NCBI RefSeq assembly: GCF_000013665.1
Contig: NC_007912.1
Coordinates: forward strand, 1,598,501 to 1,662,500
DNA from: Saccharophagus degradans 2-40
GTDB lineage: Bacteria; Pseudomonadota; Gammaproteobacteria; Pseudomonadales; Cellvibrionaceae
Reading direction: 5' to 3'
DNA: 64,000 bases
The stretch's first letter is position 1. The number at the start of each line of letters is the position of its first letter. Shown here piece after piece: positions 63,901 through 64,000 of the stretch. The translations under genes were made by a program, and so were the position numbers. The notes beneath the pieces are model-generated. The model made no database searches. It was not told the DNA's origin and saw only the letters and a program-made list of their open reading frames with translations.

Positions 63901-64000
63901 AAACCGCAACGATCACCATTACTGGCTCAAACGATGCGCCAACCGTTTCTTCTGCGGTTACAAGTTCTGCAAGTGAAGACGATGCGGCTTACTCGCTAAA
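60954..64000 (+). CDS. Giant LapA-like adhesin with retention module and cadherin-like repeats (partial, 3' end outside window)
   Basis: The frame opens at ATG 60954 (GAGGTAGTACT before it) and stays open to the window edge, 1015 codons. Residues 15-100 fit the LapA-type retention module (GKVLGKIVGVQGEVYVDSPNG, LNHGDTVRTLGSSAVVIQLEGGKSLTLGHDETLTLD). A Pro-Ala-Ala-Ala-Ala-Gly stretch (122-127) matches the Ala-Ala site cut by the periplasmic protease LapG. Then come a He_PIG-type domain (about 198-295), cadherin-like domains with Asn-Asp-Ala-Pro linkers, and from about 62700 a ladder of 102-103-residue repeats. With the secretion genes upstream it should be exported and held at the outer membrane; LapD/LapG are not in the window. 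Confidence 0.85.
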   Translation, partial: MAEQSPENNSSSENSGKVLGKIVGVQGEVYVDSPNGKAAAGKAQLALNHGDTVRTLGSSAVVIQLEGGKSLTLGHDETLTLDDKLLALLNQKEEEGSLDEGVDFDALAEAIESGQNLEEILPAAAAGGDDPGTNSAGTAGSSGVRMDRTGDSVTPDSGFNTSNGSRSTSSNEVRSGDNVDDAFLAEANNNQPEAGVIENTTFNEDEFSQLDVSTAFNDSDPEQTLTYTAEGLPEGLELDPLTGIISGTPTNAAALLNGGTYTVVVTATDDSGASNNSASTSFTLQIANVNDAPEVESAPQLSDAVEDEPYIISNEELLAGASDIDQDELTVTNVSLVTGQGEIIANDDGTFTFNPAPNYNGPVEFSYTISDGQGGEIQNTATLIVTPVNDAPTAVGDGVVSTDANVPVTVNVLANDFDVDGDEISIVSAEANQGTVTVNADGTLTYTPNEDFVGRDVLSYTITDGNGNTSTSFALVNIVVGNNAPQLGDDATVNVNENETAVGNFAATDADGDTITYSLEGADANLFTIDALGNLSFVTAPDFETNAGPFNVVVTATDNGLGNLSDSQSITINVLDVNENNDPNIAPVVEAALTVDGNEDDAPLVLDLLQGATDAEGDTLSVSGVVLEGGNAVGVTQVGNNFEINPDAYNHLANGETETIAYRYTISDGNGGSVEQTATIIISGTNDAPQVSASLLSVAVDTDSAFNLNLLVGATDAESDVLTVSNFTLVSGDDSGIVLNGNQLSVNPQAYAHLQNAEQENVVFNYVIDDGNGGTINQAATITITGTNNTPEVTSAIVANANEDDALLSLDLLAGASDVEGDALNVNNLTLVSGDASGITVSGNSLNIDPNAYNALAAGESEVITYSYDVEDGNGGSVAQTATITITGSNDAPTVSSAVTSSASEDDAAYSLDLLTNAGDADSSDTLNVNNLTLVSGDASGVTVSGNALSIDPNAYNALAVGESEVITYSYDVEDGNGGSVAQTATITITGSNDAPTVSSAVTSSASEDDAAYSL
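63003..64000 (+). repeat. Tandem repeats of 306-309 bp in the adhesin gene
   Basis: Successive units start at the G(S/T)N(D/N) linker at 63003, 63309, 63615 and 63924, giving periods of 306, 306 and 309 bp. The last two units are highly similar at the DNA level; one codon in the 63615 unit accounts for the longer period. The pattern continues past the window edge. Confidence 0.9.

Noticed and set aside
63003-64000. CRISPR-like spaced repeats
   Set aside because: The repeats are in-frame coding units of about 102 residues with no short identical direct repeats and no spacers; no cas genes are present.
1-64000. tRNA or rRNA genes, insertion sequences, integrase or prophage
   Set aside because: None was found by eye: no transposase or integrase motif and no cloverleaf-like or rRNA-like stretch in the intergenic regions.

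Overview
The window looks like a chromosomal segment of a marine, polysaccharide-degrading gammaproteobacterium of the Cellvibrionaceae. Saccharophagus degradans or a close relative is my best guess. This rests on the gammaproteobacterial housekeeping order (ispD-ispF-truD-pcm-nlpD-rpoS, fdxA-mutS, pncC-recA-recX), several TonB-dependent receptors, uronic-acid and polysaccharide catabolism, a very large cadherin-like secreted protein, and a base composition that by eye is in the mid-40s % GC. The species call is inference; no database was searched.

Layout. (1) 1-10956 is conserved core: isoprenoid genes (ispD end, ispF), truD, pcm, a DUF368 membrane protein, nlpD, rpoS, pgm, then fdxA and mutS on the minus strand. 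surE, usually between truD and pcm, is absent there. (2) 10957-52334 is a block of about 41 kb that separates mutS from pncC-recA-recX, genes that are close neighbours in Pseudomonas-type genomes. It holds: (2a) 11.3-23.8 kb, an ExbD-like periplasmic protein, an IclR regulator, a PhyH-type dioxygenase, a beta-propeller protein, SapC, a flavin-dependent halogenase and two paralogous TonB-dependent receptors; (2b) 24.2-34.2 kb, uronate import and catabolism (TRAP transporter plus an extra binding protein, kdgK, a GntR/FCD regulator, uxuB, uxaC, uxuA); (2c) 34.9-40.4 kb, central metabolism (three-part proton-pumping transhydrogenase, class II aldolase, fructose-1,6-bisphosphatase); (2d) 40.7-52.2 kb, a polysaccharide-utilisation locus (TonB-dependent receptor, kduI, a DUF4861 protein, GH105, kduD, an alginate/glucuronan-lyase-like protein, GH2). 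(3) 52335-55552 returns to core: a DUF4124 protein, pncC, recA with a LexA box, recX and a small conserved gene. (4) 55833-64000 is a type I secretion system (LapB/LapC/TolC-like) followed by the start of a giant LapA-like adhesin that runs off the window.

How the genes work together. The polymer locus should make unsaturated uronates (lyase, then GH105) and saturated uronic acid or sugar (GH2). KduI and KduD take the unsaturated branch to 2-keto-3-deoxygluconate (KDG); UxaC, UxuB and UxuA take glucuronate to KDG; KdgK phosphorylates it. The KDPG aldolase step is not in this window. Four copies of a 19-bp palindrome (TGGTA-N9-TACCA) lie upstream of kdgK, upstream of uxuA (two copies) and between the DUF4861 gene and GH105, and so tie the two loci into one candidate regulon, plausibly controlled by the local GntR/FCD protein. 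The adjoining transhydrogenase, aldolase and bisphosphatase would suit gluconeogenic growth on the triose and pyruvate produced. At the right end the secretion system probably exports the adhesin, whose N-terminus carries a LapA-type retention module and an Ala-Ala LapG-like cleavage site; a perfect CRP-type palindrome lies just upstream of the tolC-like gene.
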